NCBI RefSeq assembly: GCF_030373245.1
Contig: NZ_JAUCZF010000001.1
Location: forward strand, 1,054,001-1,118,000
Source of the DNA: Hydrogenophaga sp.
GTDB lineage: Bacteria > Pseudomonadota > Gammaproteobacteria > Burkholderiales > Burkholderiaceae_C
Length of the DNA stretch: 64,000 nt
Direction of reading: 5' to 3'
Shown: positions 1-9,503 of the stretch, piece by piece
Layout: the number at the start of each line of letters is the position of its first letter
How positions within the stretch are numbered: the stretch's first letter is position 1
Translations under genes and position numbers: made by a program
The notes under the pieces: generated by a model
Database searches by the model: none
Told to the model about the DNA's origin: nothing
What the model saw: the letters and a program-made list of their open reading frames with translations, nothing else

Positions 1-2323
1 GCGCTACCGTACCGCTGACCGTGGTCGAAGTGATGGCGTACATGGGCAGCGTGAGCCGGAACTGCACGCCGGCGTTGCCGCCGATGCGGGCACGCGCCAG
101 TGCCTGACCCGTCATGAAGTTGACCGGGCTGTTGCGCACAAAGTCCAGCACCTCGTTCGCCGGCCCCTGGGCTCGGGCGCTCACCACCAGGGTGGTGGTC
201 TGCGCCAGGTCATCGATGTCGATCTGCGCCTGGCTCAGGCGCACATTCGGCGCGCCCTCCAGCCCCGACTCGGCGCTCGACAAGGTCATTGACGTGCGGT
301 CAAGCACCAGTTCTCCGCGCAGACCGCGCAGTGCGGGCCAGGGCGTGTCCCCGTCGACCTGGAGGTACGGCGGCACATACATGAAGTCCAGGTCTTGCAA
401 CTGGGCAGCGATGCGAAATGTGCCCTGGGTCCCCGGCAGGTTGAAAGGCATGTCCCAGATGTCGCCCTGCACGCGGAAGTCGACCTGGCTCGCCTGACCC
501 GCGCGCACCGCTTCGCGAACATAGCGCTGCGCCAGCGGCCCCACCGTCTGGGGCAGGTAGCGATGCACCCGCGTGGCGTCGGCGCGGGTGAGCGTGGCGC
601 TGAGGTCCAGTACGCCGGGAAACCGCGCGCGCGATGGACTCGTGGCCGGGTCGCTGGTCTGCCAGCGCACCTGCGCCGTGCCTTCGGCGTCGGCATTGGC
701 GAGGCGCACATTGTCGAGCTGGACCTCGATGCGCTCACCCAGCACGCGCCAGCTTGCATCGGCCTGCAGCCGGTCCAGCGGTACCACGCTGTCCTGGAAC
801 ACGCCCGGCAGATCGATGGAGCCCTGAGCCACGGAGAGACTGGCACGTCCGCCTTGCTGATTGAGGTCGAATTCCACGCTGGCACCGGACAGACCGGGCC
901 GCCCGGGCAAGGGCACCTGCACACCGTCAGCATCTCGCGCGCGCGGCAGGCTGGCCAGGGCCAGGCCATCGATACGACCCTTGACCTGATAGCCGCCCCG
1001 CTGCCAGTCGATCAGCGCGCCATCGGCCGGCTCGACACCCGCCTCGCCCTGCCAGTTGAGGTTCAGGCCACTGACGCGACCGGCTGGCTGCAGGCTGGCG
1101 AGCGTGGCATGGGTGGTCGACGTCAGTGGCAAGCGCGAGGCGATGGCCGACAGCGCCGCCAGATCGAGTTCCTCGGCGGTGAACGCCAGCGTCGGGGCGC
1201 GCCCGGGTGCGGCTCGCGTCTGCTTCAGGTACAGGCGTCCACCGGGCCAGGTCTCGCCTTCCCGGGTGCGCAAACGCAGCGCTTCGGTGCTCAAGCCCAT
1301 GCCTTCGGCATCCCACTGACCCGCCAGCCGACCGCTGATTTCATCGAGCAGCAAAGGCAGCAGCGTAGGGCCGAGCTGCACGTCGACCGAGGCCAGAGCC
1401 AGATCGGTGGTGATACCTGCCACGCGACCGCGCGCCACGTCGGCCCAGGCCCGCACGGCTCCTTGACCACTGCGCAAGGCAACACCCCATTCCGACAGAT
1501 CGACATAGGCCCGCAGACGGGTCACATCGACGCGCGGCAGGTCGAGGTACAGCTGGCCGTCCCAGCGCTGCCAGGGCTGACCGGGCGCAGTTTGCGGGCC
1601 GGTGAACCGAAGCAACGGCTCCCGCATCTGGGCCCGCGCACTGAAGCGCTCACCCCAATCGGACGGCGGCGTGGCATCGAGCCGGATCTGGTGGCTGCGC
1701 GCGCCGTTGCGCACCACCAGATCCAGCGCCTGCAGCACCAGCGCGGGCTGCTCGCGCAGCTCGTCGGTCCAGCGCACTTCGCCCTTCTGGATGACGAACT
1801 CAGGCTGATTGAAAAACCAGTCCACGGCACCGCCGTCACCACCCTCCGAGCCGGAAAAATCCAGCCCCGCCACCTCGATGCGACCCTGCGCCGTGCGCCG
1901 CACGTCCAGCACGGGTCGCTCGATCACCAGCTGCTCGAAACTCAGGCGCCACAGGGAGCCGACCGACACCGCGGTGCGCACCAGCGGCAGCTGCAGCGCC
2001 ACCCGGCCTTGCGCGTCGAAAAGGCGAACATCCCGCAGCTCGAACGCCGGCATGAATGAGGGCAGCGGGCCGGCACCCGAGGCGCGCGGCGCCGCCACGA
2101 TCTCCCCCACCTTCACCGGTACCCCCACCGCGCTCGTGGCCCAGCGTTCGAGGTCCGGACGCCATTCGCCGATACGCGGCACAATCCACAACTGAAGCAC
2201 GCCCCAGGTGAGCGCAACCAGACTCCAGGCCGCCAGCACCAGCCACAGCAGGAGCCGCGTCACCACCGACAGTGTCTTGAGACCTCGCGAGGAGGAGGCG
2301 ATGGTCGCGGGGTTCGGGTTCAT
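1..2323 (-). CDS. yhdP: YhdP family AsmA-like phospholipid transport protein, N-terminal part (runs off the window)
   Basis: Reading the minus strand from the ATG at 2323 gives an uninterrupted frame of about 774 codons that continues past base 1. It has a cytoplasmic N-terminus, then one membrane segment (around residues 22-45, LLLWLVLAAWSLVALTWGVL). This is followed by a long, repetitive beta-rich region with DUF3971-type features typical of YhdP/AsmA-like proteins, which bridge the inner and outer membranes and help move phospholipids. The family is usually about 1,250-1,400 residues, so roughly the first 55-60% is here. It is divergent from glnE with only 14 bases between the two starts, so their promoters must overlap neighbouring coding DNA. 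The plus-strand reading frames over this region are antisense shadows. Confidence 0.85.
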   Translation of the reverse strand, partial: MNPNPATIASSSRGLKTLSVVTRLLLWLVLAAWSLVALTWGVLQLWIVPRIGEWRPDLERWATSAVGVPVKVGEIVAAPRASGAGPLPSFMPAFELRDVRLFDAQGRVALQLPLVRTAVSVGSLWRLSFEQLVIERPVLDVRRTAQGRIEVAGLDFSGSEGGDGGAVDWFFNQPEFVIQKGEVRWTDELREQPALVLQALDLVVRNGARSHQIRLDATPPSDWGERFSARAQMREPLLRFTGPQTAPGQPWQRWDGQLYLDLPRVDVTRLRAYVDLSEWGVALRSGQGAVRAWADVARGRVAGITTDLALASVDVQLGPTLLPLLLDEISGRLAGQWDAEGMGLSTEALRLRTREGETWPGGRLYLKQTRAAPGRAPTLAFTAEELDLAALSAIASRLPLTSTTHATLASLQPAGRVSGLNLNWQGEAGVEPADGALIDWQRGGYQVKGRIDGLALASLPRARDADGVQVPLPGRPGLSGASVEFDLNQQGGRASLSVAQGSIDLPGVFQDSVVPLDRLQADASWRVLGERIEVQLDNVRLANADAEGTAQVRWQTSDPATSPSRARFPGVLDLSATLTRADATRVHRYLPQTVGPLAQRYVREAVRAGQASQVDFRVQGDIWDMPFNLPGTQGTFRIAAQLQDLDFMYVPPYLQVDGDTPWPALRGLRGELVLDRTSMTLSSAESGLEGAPNVRLSQAQIDIDDLAQTTTLVVSARAQGPANEVLDFVRNSPVNFMTGQALARARIGGNAGVQFRLTLPMYAITSTTVSGTVA

Positions 2324-2337
2324 ATCCACTGCAAATT

Positions 2338-5300
2338 ATGACGGTCAGCCACGCCACAGGTTCCGCAGCAGCGCACAGCACTTTGTCAACAAACGTGACC
2401 TCTTCCTCTCGCGGCGTCGTGCCACTGGACAACCCGGGCGCGTTCTACTCGCGTTTCGTGCAGCGGGTGCGCCGGCGCTTTGCTGCCGAACTCGGACTGC
2501 TGCCCGCCGGCGTCCCGGTGCGCGCCTCGATGCAGACGGGACTGGAGGCCTTGCAGAACCAGGGCCTGCCACTGCCGGCCGCGCTTCGCGTGCTGCGCCA
2601 GCTGGTGATGGAGCGGCTGGCGGTACTGGACTGCGAACATTCGGCTTCGCTGACCGAGGTCACGCGCAGCATGACCGAACTGGCCGAGCTGGCGCTGGAC
2701 GTGGCCTGCACACTGGCCTTCGCCGAACTCGACGCCGTGCATGGCGAGCCGCGATACCTCGATGCGCAGGGCGATCTGCAGCGCGCCCAGCTGTGGGTGA
2801 TTGGCATGGGCAAGCTGGGTGCACGCGAGCTCAATGTGTCCAGCGACATCGACCTGATCTACGTCTACGACGAGGATGGGGAAACCGCTGGCAACGCGCA
2901 AGGACGTGGCCGCATCAGCAACCACGAGTACTTCGGCAAGGCCGTCAAACACATCTACAACACCGTGGGCGAATCCACCGAACACGGCAACGTGTTTCGC
3001 GTGGATCTGGCCTTGCGTCCCAACGGCAACTCGGGCCCGAGTGCGGTGTCCCTGGGGGCGCTGGAAGAGTATTTCCTGGTGCAGGGCCGTGAATGGGAGC
3101 GCTTCGCCTGGCTCAAGAGCCGCGTTATCGCACCCGCCGCCTGCATCGCTTCGCAAAGCGCCAGCGCCCTGCGAAGCGCCGTGCTGCCGTTCGTGTTTCG
3201 CCGCTACCTGGACTACAACGTGTTCGACGCGCTGCGCAACCTGCACCGCCAGATCCGTGAGCACGCGGCCAAGCGCGCGGCTGGCAATCCGGGTCGCGCC
3301 AACGATGTGAAGCTCTCGCGCGGCGGTATCCGAGAGATCGAGTTCACCGTGCAGCTTCTGCAGGTGGTTCGCGGTGGCCAGTTTCCCGAGTTGCGCACCC
3401 GCCCCACCATGGATGCGCTCGCGCGCCTTGCGCGCGCCCAGTTGATGCCACCCGAGACGGCACATGTGCTGGGCGAGGCCTACCAGTTTCTGCGCCGCGT
3501 GGAACACCGCATCCAGTACCTGGACGACCAGCAAACCCACACCCTGCCCACGCGCGACGACGACCTGGCCTGGCTGGCGGCCACCATGGGCTGCGCCAGT
3601 GTGTGCGAGTTCCTGCACACCCTGGACGCACACCGTGAGACCGTGGCGCACGAATTCGACACCCTGCTCGGCGGAGCGGGCCAGGGCCAGTGCAAGGGCA
3701 AGGGCTGCAACGGCGGCACCACAACGACAGCCGACTTGACCAGCGTCTTGCCACAGCTGCCCGAGGCCTTCTCAGCCCGGGTCGCCGAATGGGTCGAGCA
3801 ACCCCGCTTTCTCGCGCTGCGCGAAGACGCGCGCGTGCGCCTGGTGCGCCTGATCGAGCGCACCGGTGCCTGGCTGGAAGAGGGCCGCGTCACCGAAACC
3901 GCGGCGTTGCGCATGGCCGACTGGATCGAGCCGCTGTTTCGGCGCGAGAGTTACCTGGCCCTGCTGCAGGAACGCCCGGCCGTGCACGAGCGCCTGCTGC
4001 GCCTGCTGGGCGCTGCGCGCTGGCCGGCGCGCTACCTGGTCAAGCACCCGGGCGTGATTGACGAACTGGCCAACCAGCAGATGTTGCTGGAGCGTTTCAG
4101 CGCATCCCAGTTCGAAGCCGAACTGACCTCGCGCCGGGCCGCGCTGCAATCCACCGGTGAAGACGACGAGGAGGAGCTGCTCAACCTCTTGCGCCGCGCC
4201 CACCACGCGGAGGTGTTCCGCACCCTGGCAAGAGACCTGGAGAAAAAGCTCACCGTGGAAGAGGTCGCCGACGACCTCTCCGCGCTGGCCGATGCGGTGT
4301 TGCGCGTGGCCACCCAGTGGTGCTGGGCGCGCATGAAGAACCGCCACTGCGAGGTGCCTCGCATCGCCATCATTGCCTACGGCAAGCTGGGCGGCAAGGA
4401 GCTGGGCTACGGCAGCGATCTGGACATCGTCTTTGTCTACGAAGATGATCATGAAAACGCTGGCGAGATCTACGCTACGTTCGTGCGCAAGCTGATCAAC
4501 TGGCTCACCGTCAAGACCGGGGAGGGCGACCTGTACGAGATCGACACCGCCTTGCGACCGAATGGCAACTCGGGGCTGCTGGTCACCAGTTTTGAAGCCT
4601 ACGAGCGCTACCAGCTGCAGCGGGGTACCAACACCGCCTGGACCTGGGAACACCAGGCCATGACCCGTGCGCGATTTGTCATGGGTTGGGATGAAATGAC
4701 CCCCACGCTGCCCGCTGCGCGAGGTGCGCTGCCCCCCGAGGGGGTTGCCGCCGACTTGGGGCGGCCCGGCGACGGCGGCTTGACCCCCACGCTGCCCGCT
4801 GCGCGAGGTGCGCTGCCCCCCGAGGGGGTTGCCGCCGACTTGGGGCGGCCCGGCGACGGCGGCTTGACCCCCACGCTGCCCGCTGCGCGAGGTGCGCTGC
4901 CCCCCGAGGGGGCTGCCGCCGACTTGGGGCTGTCTGGCGCCGGCGGCTCTGTCCCCACGCTGCGCGAACGTTTCGACACCGTGCGCGAGGCAGTGATCAC
5001 CGCCGAACGCGATGCCGACGCGCTGGCCACCGAGATCCGGGCTATGCGGCAGAAGATCCGAAGCGCGCGCCCGGTGCGCGGCGAGCTGTTTGACGTCAAA
5101 CACAGTGCAGGCGGAATGGTCGACGTGGAGTTCGCCGTGCAGTACATCGTGCTGGCCCATTCGCGCATCCATGCCGAGCTGAGGCCCAACACCGGCAACA
5201 TCAAGCTGCTGCGGCTGATCGAGGCGGCTGGGCTGGTGCCAAGCGGCGTGGGCGAGGCGGCAGCGCTGGCCTACCGCGAGCTGCGGATGATCCAGCACCG

Positions 5301-5430
5301 GGCCAGGCTCGACGAGGTGCCGACGCAAATCGACAAAGAGCGGGTTCAGGAGGCTGCGGCCGCGGTGCGCGCACTCTGGCTTCACGTGCTGGGTGCTGAG
5401 CCCGACAAATCGCCCGCGCCACCGACATGA
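2338..5430 (+). CDS. glnE: Bifunctional glutamine synthetase adenylyltransferase / adenylyl-removing enzyme, with an in-frame repeat insertion
   Basis: GlnE adds AMP to and removes AMP from glutamine synthetase in response to PII and glutamine. The protein has 1,030 residues and two nucleotidyltransferase cores with the expected motif: GKLGARELNVSSDIDL in the N-terminal (removing) half and GKLGGKELGYGSDLDI in the C-terminal (adding) half. The C-terminal HSAGGMVDVEF block is present. Residues about 787-871 are not GlnE-like: they are three copies of a 28-residue unit (TPTLPAARGALPPEG...) encoded by an 84-bp tandem repeat. Without it the length (about 945) is normal for the family. The insertion lies just after the EHQAMTRARFV segment, in a linker, so activity may survive. 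The stop overlaps the start of the next gene. Confidence 0.97.
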   Translation: MTVSHATGSAAAHSTLSTNVTSSSRGVVPLDNPGAFYSRFVQRVRRRFAAELGLLPAGVPVRASMQTGLEALQNQGLPLPAALRVLRQLVMERLAVLDCEHSASLTEVTRSMTELAELALDVACTLAFAELDAVHGEPRYLDAQGDLQRAQLWVIGMGKLGARELNVSSDIDLIYVYDEDGETAGNAQGRGRISNHEYFGKAVKHIYNTVGESTEHGNVFRVDLALRPNGNSGPSAVSLGALEEYFLVQGREWERFAWLKSRVIAPAACIASQSASALRSAVLPFVFRRYLDYNVFDALRNLHRQIREHAAKRAAGNPGRANDVKLSRGGIREIEFTVQLLQVVRGGQFPELRTRPTMDALARLARAQLMPPETAHVLGEAYQFLRRVEHRIQYLDDQQTHTLPTRDDDLAWLAATMGCASVCEFLHTLDAHRETVAHEFDTLLGGAGQGQCKGKGCNGGTTTTADLTSVLPQLPEAFSARVAEWVEQPRFLALREDARVRLVRLIERTGAWLEEGRVTETAALRMADWIEPLFRRESYLALLQERPAVHERLLRLLGAARWPARYLVKHPGVIDELANQQMLLERFSASQFEAELTSRRAALQSTGEDDEEELLNLLRRAHHAEVFRTLARDLEKKLTVEEVADDLSALADAVLRVATQWCWARMKNRHCEVPRIAIIAYGKLGGKELGYGSDLDIVFVYEDDHENAGEIYATFVRKLINWLTVKTGEGDLYEIDTALRPNGNSGLLVTSFEAYERYQLQRGTNTAWTWEHQAMTRARFVMGWDEMTPTLPAARGALPPEGVAADLGRPGDGGLTPTLPAARGALPPEGVAADLGRPGDGGLTPTLPAARGALPPEGAAADLGLSGAGGSVPTLRERFDTVREAVITAERDADALATEIRAMRQKIRSARPVRGELFDVKHSAGGMVDVEFAVQYIVLAHSRIHAELRPNTGNIKLLRLIEAAGLVPSGVGEAAALAYRELRMIQHRARLDEVPTQIDKERVQEAAAAVRALWLHVLGAEPDKSPAPPT
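4697..4952 (+). repeat. Three tandem 84-bp copies of a dispersed intergenic repeat inside glnE
   Basis: Units begin with TGACCCCCAC at 4697, 4781 and 4865. The first two are nearly identical and the third diverges toward its end. Each contains CCCCCCGAGGGGG and GCGGCCCGGCG blocks that also occur in the intergenic repeat after purB (from about 19609). The 84-bp period is a multiple of three, so the glnE frame stays open. Confidence 0.93.
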
Positions 5431-6053
5431 GGCCGTCCGTGCGCGACTGGCTGCTGCTGTGCGCGCTGCATGGCGTGGCCAGCATGCTGCTCTGGTGGGC
5501 TGGGGAAGATCTGGTCGAGACCCTGACGTTTCGTTCCGACAGCTGGACCGAAAGTCCCTGGACGCTGTGGACCACTGCCTGGGTGCACATGAACACGCCG
5601 CACCTGATCGGCAACCAGCTTGCGCTGGGCGCGCTCACCGCGACAGCCTGGATCGTGCACCCGCCCCGCGCCTGCGCACTCGCCTGGCTGCTGGCCTGGC
5701 CGCTGACCACGCTCACGCTGCTGATCTGGCCCCAGATCGGCTATGCGGTGGGCCTGTCGGGGATGCTGCACGCGGGTGCGCTGGTGCTCGCGGTGCACCT
5801 GCTGTTCAAACACATTCGCGTGCCCAAGGCCCGCCGCTGGGGCGGTCTGCTGCTTCTCGCCGTGCTCGCCAAGCTGGCCCTAGAACAGGGCTGGTCGCAG
5901 CCCGTGGCCTGGGACCCGGGCAACGACATGTCGGTTGTTTTGGCCGCGCACCTGGCCGGTGGCCTGTGGGGGCTGGTGCTCGGGCTGGCGACCGCCTGGC
6001 CACCCGCAGGCCAGCGCTGGCCCACCGATAAGCCGTCCAGCGGCGCGGCCTGA
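5427..6053 (+). CDS. rrtA: Rhombosortase (rhomboid-family intramembrane serine protease)
   Basis: A 208-residue polytopic membrane protein with about six hydrophobic segments. It has the rhomboid hallmarks HMNTPHLIGNQ (His54, His59, Asn63), the nucleophile in GLSGMLHA (Ser111) and the partner His175 in AAHLAGG. The compact length and the GLSGMLHA motif match rhombosortases, which cut and process proteins bearing a C-terminal GlyGly-CTERM tail. A candidate substrate with such a tail, the S8 protease at 48701-50671, is in the same window. The ATG overlaps the glnE stop (ATGA), suggesting coupled translation. No type II secretion gene is visible nearby. Confidence 0.82.
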   Translation: MRPSVRDWLLLCALHGVASMLLWWAGEDLVETLTFRSDSWTESPWTLWTTAWVHMNTPHLIGNQLALGALTATAWIVHPPRACALAWLLAWPLTTLTLLIWPQIGYAVGLSGMLHAGALVLAVHLLFKHIRVPKARRWGGLLLLAVLAKLALEQGWSQPVAWDPGNDMSVVLAAHLAGGLWGLVLGLATAWPPAGQRWPTDKPSSGAA

Positions 6054-6060
6054 CGCAGCT

Positions 6061-7629
6061 TCAGAGCGCGTCGATGTGGGTCAATACCTGCTGTGCATGG
6101 TCGCGCAGCGCAGTGCGTTCATCGCTCTCCAGGCGAGCGAGATTTCGCACCATGAGCGCGGTGCGCGGGTTGGCCTTGAGCTCGGCCTCGTGCTGGTCGA
6201 GGAAGTACCAATACAGCGTTGTGATCGGGCAGGCCTGGGGCCCGGTGCGGTCGGCGGGCCGGTAGCGGCAGTCGGTGCAGTGGTTGCTCATGCGGGCGAT
6301 GTACTGGCCGCTGGCGATGTAGGGCTTGCTGGTGAAGCGGCCGCCATCGGCATAGAGCGCCATGCCGGCCACGTTGGGCAGTTCCACCCACTCGATGGCG
6401 TCCACATACACCGCGAGATACCAGTCAGCGACCTGCGCCGGATCGATCTGCGCCAGCAGCGCAAATTGCCCAGTGACCATGAGGCGCTGGATGTGGTGGG
6501 CATAGCCGTGCTTCAGGGTCTGGGCGATGGTGTCGCGCAGACAGGCCATGTGGGTCTCGCCGGTCCAGTACCAGCGCGGCAGGGCGCGCTGGTGACCAAA
6601 GTGGTTGGCGGCTTTCAGGCCCGGCATCTGCTGCCAGTAGACGCCGCGGATGAACTCGCGCCAGCCCAGCACCTGACGCACAAATCCTTCTACGCTGGCC
6701 AGTGGCAGTGCCTGCGGGCCGCGCTCGTGGTGCGCCGCCTCCACCGCGTCGACCACCTCGCGCGGGTGGATCATGTGCAGGTTGAGCGCCACCGACAACA
6801 GCGAATGCCAGCCAAACGGCGTGTCGCTCCACATCGCGTCCTGGTAGGGTCCGAAGCCGAGCAGACGCTCGTCAATGAAGTGGCGCAGGGCGGCCAGTCC
6901 ATGCGCGCGCGTGACGGGCCAGATGAAGTGGTCGAGTGATCCGGGGTGATCGGGGAAATGCGCGCGCACCAGCGCAATCACTTCCTGGGTGATGTCGTCA
7001 GGTTCGAATCGCGCCGGCTCGGGAATGGCGCCCGGACCCGCCTTGGGGTAGGCGCGGCGGTTGTCGGTATCGAAGTTCCATTGACCTCCCAGCGGTTCGT
7101 CGCCCGCCATGAGCACCCGGTGCTCGCGCCGCATTGCGCGGTAGAAGTGCTCCATGCGCCATTCCTTGCGGCCACGTACCCAGTCGGCAAAACGCGTGCG
7201 GCTGCACAGGAAATGGCTGTCTTCGTGCCAGGTCAGCTCCACACCCGTGGCCTGTGCCACCGCTTCAATGTCTTGCTGCAAGCGCCACTCGCCCGGCTCG
7301 CAGATCCACAGCGCCTCGGGCCGCAGCGTCTCCATGGCCAGGGCAAGCCGATCAGCCAGCGTGCCGGCAGCGCATTGCGGGTCGTCCAGCGCGAGGTAGG
7401 TCAGCGGTATGTCGGCTGAATGCAGCTCATCGCGGAAGTGACGCATCGCCGAGAGAAAGACCGCAATGCGCGCCCGGTGGCTCCAGACGCCGGTGGATTC
7501 GCCAGCAGCCTCGATCATCAGCACCCGGTCTTGTGCGGGATCGAACCCGACCAACGCCGGGTTGCCCAGCCAGAGTTGGTCGCCCAGGACCAGCACCAGG
7601 CGGCGCACGCGCGAAGCGGGCCCGCTCAT
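6061..7629 (-). CDS. phrB: Iron-sulfur bacterial photolyase/cryptochrome (PhrB/CryB type)
   Basis: A 522-residue protein of the FeS-BCP class of photolyases, which repair UV lesions (6-4 photoproducts in the Agrobacterium PhrB prototype) with FAD and carry a [4Fe-4S] cluster. The four cluster cysteines are Cys363, Cys451, Cys454 and Cys467. Their spacing (88, 3, 13) is the same as in Agrobacterium PhrB (350/438/441/454). The N-terminal domain ([10 protein letters not shown]) would hold the antenna chromophore and the C-terminal half the FAD. The ATG at 7629 is chosen because the domain starts there and it overlaps the DUF2256 stop (ATGA). The longer upstream frame is an artefact of that overlapping gene. 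It is the last gene of the litR-DUF2256-phrB unit. Confidence 0.93.
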   Translation of the reverse strand: MSGPASRVRRLVLVLGDQLWLGNPALVGFDPAQDRVLMIEAAGESTGVWSHRARIAVFLSAMRHFRDELHSADIPLTYLALDDPQCAAGTLADRLALAMETLRPEALWICEPGEWRLQQDIEAVAQATGVELTWHEDSHFLCSRTRFADWVRGRKEWRMEHFYRAMRREHRVLMAGDEPLGGQWNFDTDNRRAYPKAGPGAIPEPARFEPDDITQEVIALVRAHFPDHPGSLDHFIWPVTRAHGLAALRHFIDERLLGFGPYQDAMWSDTPFGWHSLLSVALNLHMIHPREVVDAVEAAHHERGPQALPLASVEGFVRQVLGWREFIRGVYWQQMPGLKAANHFGHQRALPRWYWTGETHMACLRDTIAQTLKHGYAHHIQRLMVTGQFALLAQIDPAQVADWYLAVYVDAIEWVELPNVAGMALYADGGRFTSKPYIASGQYIARMSNHCTDCRYRPADRTGPQACPITTLYWYFLDQHEAELKANPRTALMVRNLARLESDERTALRDHAQQVLTHIDAL

Positions 7630-7823
7630 GGCGACGCTGGGCTTCGGGGCGCCTGCGACCGGCAGCGGTCGCTGCAGTACTTCACCTGCGCCCAGTTGCG
7701 CGCCCAGGCCTTGCGCCAGCTCATCGGCCGGCCGCAGACTAGGCAAGGCTTGCTTGGCAGTGCGGCCTTGTTGCCCTTGAAACCCGCTGCCCCTCGCTGG
7801 GGATCGTCGCCACGCGGTTTCAT
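7626..7823 (-). CDS. DUF2256 zinc-ribbon-like small protein
   Basis: A 65-residue protein with two Cys pairs, [14 protein letters not shown] and YCSDRC, matching the DUF2256 pattern (CxxCGRPF.WRKKW...YCSxxC). The function is unknown. The spaced Cys pairs suggest metal binding. DUF2256 genes are often found beside FeS photolyases, as here. It overlaps its neighbours by 4 bp on both sides (ATGA), so the three genes are almost certainly co-translated. Confidence 0.88.
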   Translation of the reverse strand: MKPRGDDPQRGAAGFKGNKAALPSKPCLVCGRPMSWRKAWARNWAQVKYCSDRCRSQAPRSPASP

Positions 7824-8824
7824 GTCTGGTGTTCGCCCACGGGAGCTTCAAGCTGCTGGTCGCCGCTTCGCCAGCGCGCCACGCCCAACGGGATGTCGTC
7901 CAGCCTGGCCATGTGCCAGTGACCTTCCATGCGCAGGCCACCCCGACCGCGGTCGTTGCCCATCAGGGCCTGACACTGACCACCGGTCCATAGGACGCGC
8001 TCAGGCGGCAGTTGCCGGCGCAGCTGGGTCAGCGCAGCCCGCACATCGCGCGGATTGAGCGCCGCGCTGAAACCCAGGGCCACCACATCGGCTCGGCAGG
8101 CGTGCGCGGCAGACACGATTTCAGTCAGCGGCGTCTGCACGCCCAATGCCAGGGTCTCGCAACCCTCCAGCGCCATCATGCACTCGGCCATCAGCAGGCC
8201 CAGGCTGTGCGATTCGCCAGGCACCGTGGTGAGCAAAATGCGCGGTGGCGCCGCGGGACGAGCGGCGCCCAGCTGAGCCAGCGCCTGGCGCAACACCTGC
8301 TGCACCACTTCGGAGTAGAGGTGTTCTTCGAAAATGGCGAGCTGCCCTTCCAGCCACGACTGCCCCACCATCACGTTCACGGGCGTGATGCCATCGCGCA
8401 CCAGTCGCGCCAGACCATGCGTCAGCAGGTACTGCTCCATGGCGGTGCGCAGACCGCGGGCATCGTGCTGCCGCAGCAGCGCCATCCAGGGCGCCACATG
8501 GGGCGGCGGCTCCCGCAGAGAGGTGACCACGACCGGCCGGCCGGATCGGGTGGGTGGATCGTTGGCGCCCGTGGTGGGTTCGGCCTGCAGGGCAAGCAGC
8601 GCGTCCAGCGGCAACGGCACGATCTGCCCAGCCCGAAAGCCGGCATCGAGCAGACGCCGCAGGTGGCGCAGGCGCAGCACCTGGGCATCATCGTAGCGGC
8701 GCTCCCCCACCGCATCGCGCGTGGGATTGGGAAACCCATAACGCCTCTCCCAGACCCGCAAGGTATCTTTGGACAGACCGGTGTCGCGCTCCACATCGGC
8801 GATGGCGTGGCTTGAACTTGTCAT
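7820..8824 (-). CDS. litR: MerR-family regulator with cobalamin-binding photoreceptor domain (LitR/CarH type)
   Basis: A 334-residue protein. The N-terminal MerR helix-turn-helix (about residues 7-75, [19 protein letters not shown]) is followed by the helical cap with the W-x9-EH signature (Trp157, Glu167-His168). A B12-binding fold follows, with ESHSLG (Glu204, His206), the CarH-type lower-ligand motif. Such proteins hold adenosylcobalamin, repress promoters in the dark and release DNA when light breaks the Co-C bond. The ATG at 8824 is used; a TTG five codons upstream is the alternative. It heads an operon with DUF2256 and phrB and is divergent from a glutathione peroxidase. Light control of these genes is inferred. 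Confidence 0.88.
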   Translation of the reverse strand: MTSSSHAIADVERDTGLSKDTLRVWERRYGFPNPTRDAVGERRYDDAQVLRLRHLRRLLDAGFRAGQIVPLPLDALLALQAEPTTGANDPPTRSGRPVVVTSLREPPPHVAPWMALLRQHDARGLRTAMEQYLLTHGLARLVRDGITPVNVMVGQSWLEGQLAIFEEHLYSEVVQQVLRQALAQLGAARPAAPPRILLTTVPGESHSLGLLMAECMMALEGCETLALGVQTPLTEIVSAAHACRADVVALGFSAALNPRDVRAALTQLRRQLPPERVLWTGGQCQALMGNDRGRGGLRMEGHWHMARLDDIPLGVARWRSGDQQLEAPVGEHQT

Positions 8825-8887
8825 GGACAAATGATTCAATCGATGGGTTCATTATGGAGCGTGCGTCATGATTCGGTGGTTTGTCCA
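8824..8887. promoter_or_regulatory. Divergent litR/glutathione peroxidase control region with an inverted TGGACAAA pair
   Basis: The two starts are only 43 bases apart. TGGACAAA (8824-8831) is matched by TTTGTCCA (8880-8887), an 8-bp inverted pair whose arms overlap the beginnings of both genes. It is a candidate operator for the MerR regulator, but the arm spacing is wide and it could be chance. The peroxidase has a good ribosome-binding site (GGAG, eight bases before its ATG). Confidence 0.3.
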
Positions 8888-9503
8888 AGCGAGGGGTTCG
8901 ACTCCTGGTCACCTGCACCCTCGGCGCGGCGTGTTCGCGGCGCTGCTGGCCTTGGCTGGGCTCGCGCTGGCGCCAAGCGCGCAGGCCCAGCCGGCTGGCA
9001 CAGCCTCCCCGGCCGGCAAATGCCCACCTCTGCTGCAGCACACGCTGCCCCGCCTGCAAGACGAAAAGCCGCAATCGCTCTGCCAGTACGCCGGGCGGGC
9101 GGTGCTGGTGGTCAACACCGCAAGCTACTGCGGTTTCACCGGCCAGTACAAAGGCCTTGAGGCCCTGCACCAGCGCTATCAGTCGCGCGGGCTGGTGGTG
9201 CTGGGTTTCCCGGCCAACGACTTCGGGCGCCAGGAGCCCGGCAGCAACGCGGCCATTGCCGACTTCTGCGAAAACACCTTCGGGGTGAAATTCCCTATGT
9301 TCAGCAAGATCCAGGTGGTGGGGCGCAACGCCCACCCGCTCTACCAGCAACTGGCCGAGCGCACCGGGGAGCGACCAGGCTGGAATTTTCACAAGTACCT
9401 GATTGCCCGGGACGGGTCGACGGTGCGCAGCTACCCGAGCGCCACAGACCCTAATGACCCTGATTTAATCAAGGATATTGAAAAAATCATCTCGACCAAA
9501 TAG
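8868..9503 (+). CDS. Exported glutathione peroxidase-family thiol peroxidase
   Basis: A 211-residue protein that reduces peroxides, including lipid peroxides, with a thiol donor. It has the family motifs NTASYCGFTGQYKGLE (peroxidatic Cys88), FPANDFGRQEPG (Gln122) and WNFHKYLI (Trp172-Asn173). Residues 1-40 form an arginine-containing start followed by a hydrophobic stretch ending APSAQAQ, a likely signal peptide, so it should act in the periplasm. Most GPx proteins are cytoplasmic and about 160 residues; the extra length is this leader. Its position between the light regulator and the lipid operon fits protection of envelope lipids. Confidence 0.9.
   Translation: MIRWFVQARGSTPGHLHPRRGVFAALLALAGLALAPSAQAQPAGTASPAGKCPPLLQHTLPRLQDEKPQSLCQYAGRAVLVVNTASYCGFTGQYKGLEALHQRYQSRGLVVLGFPANDFGRQEPGSNAAIADFCENTFGVKFPMFSKIQVVGRNAHPLYQQLAERTGERPGWNFHKYLIARDGSTVRSYPSATDPNDPDLIKDIEKIISTK

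Noticed and set aside
395..2059. Plus-strand open frame of 554 codons over yhdP
   Set aside because: It is antisense to a frame on the minus strand with clear YhdP features. Its composition (His/Gln/Arg-rich) is typical of GC-rich shadow frames.
2386..3651. Minus-strand open frame of 421 codons over glnE
   Set aside because: Fully inside glnE, which has both catalytic motifs on the plus strand. No protein-like pattern in the shadow.
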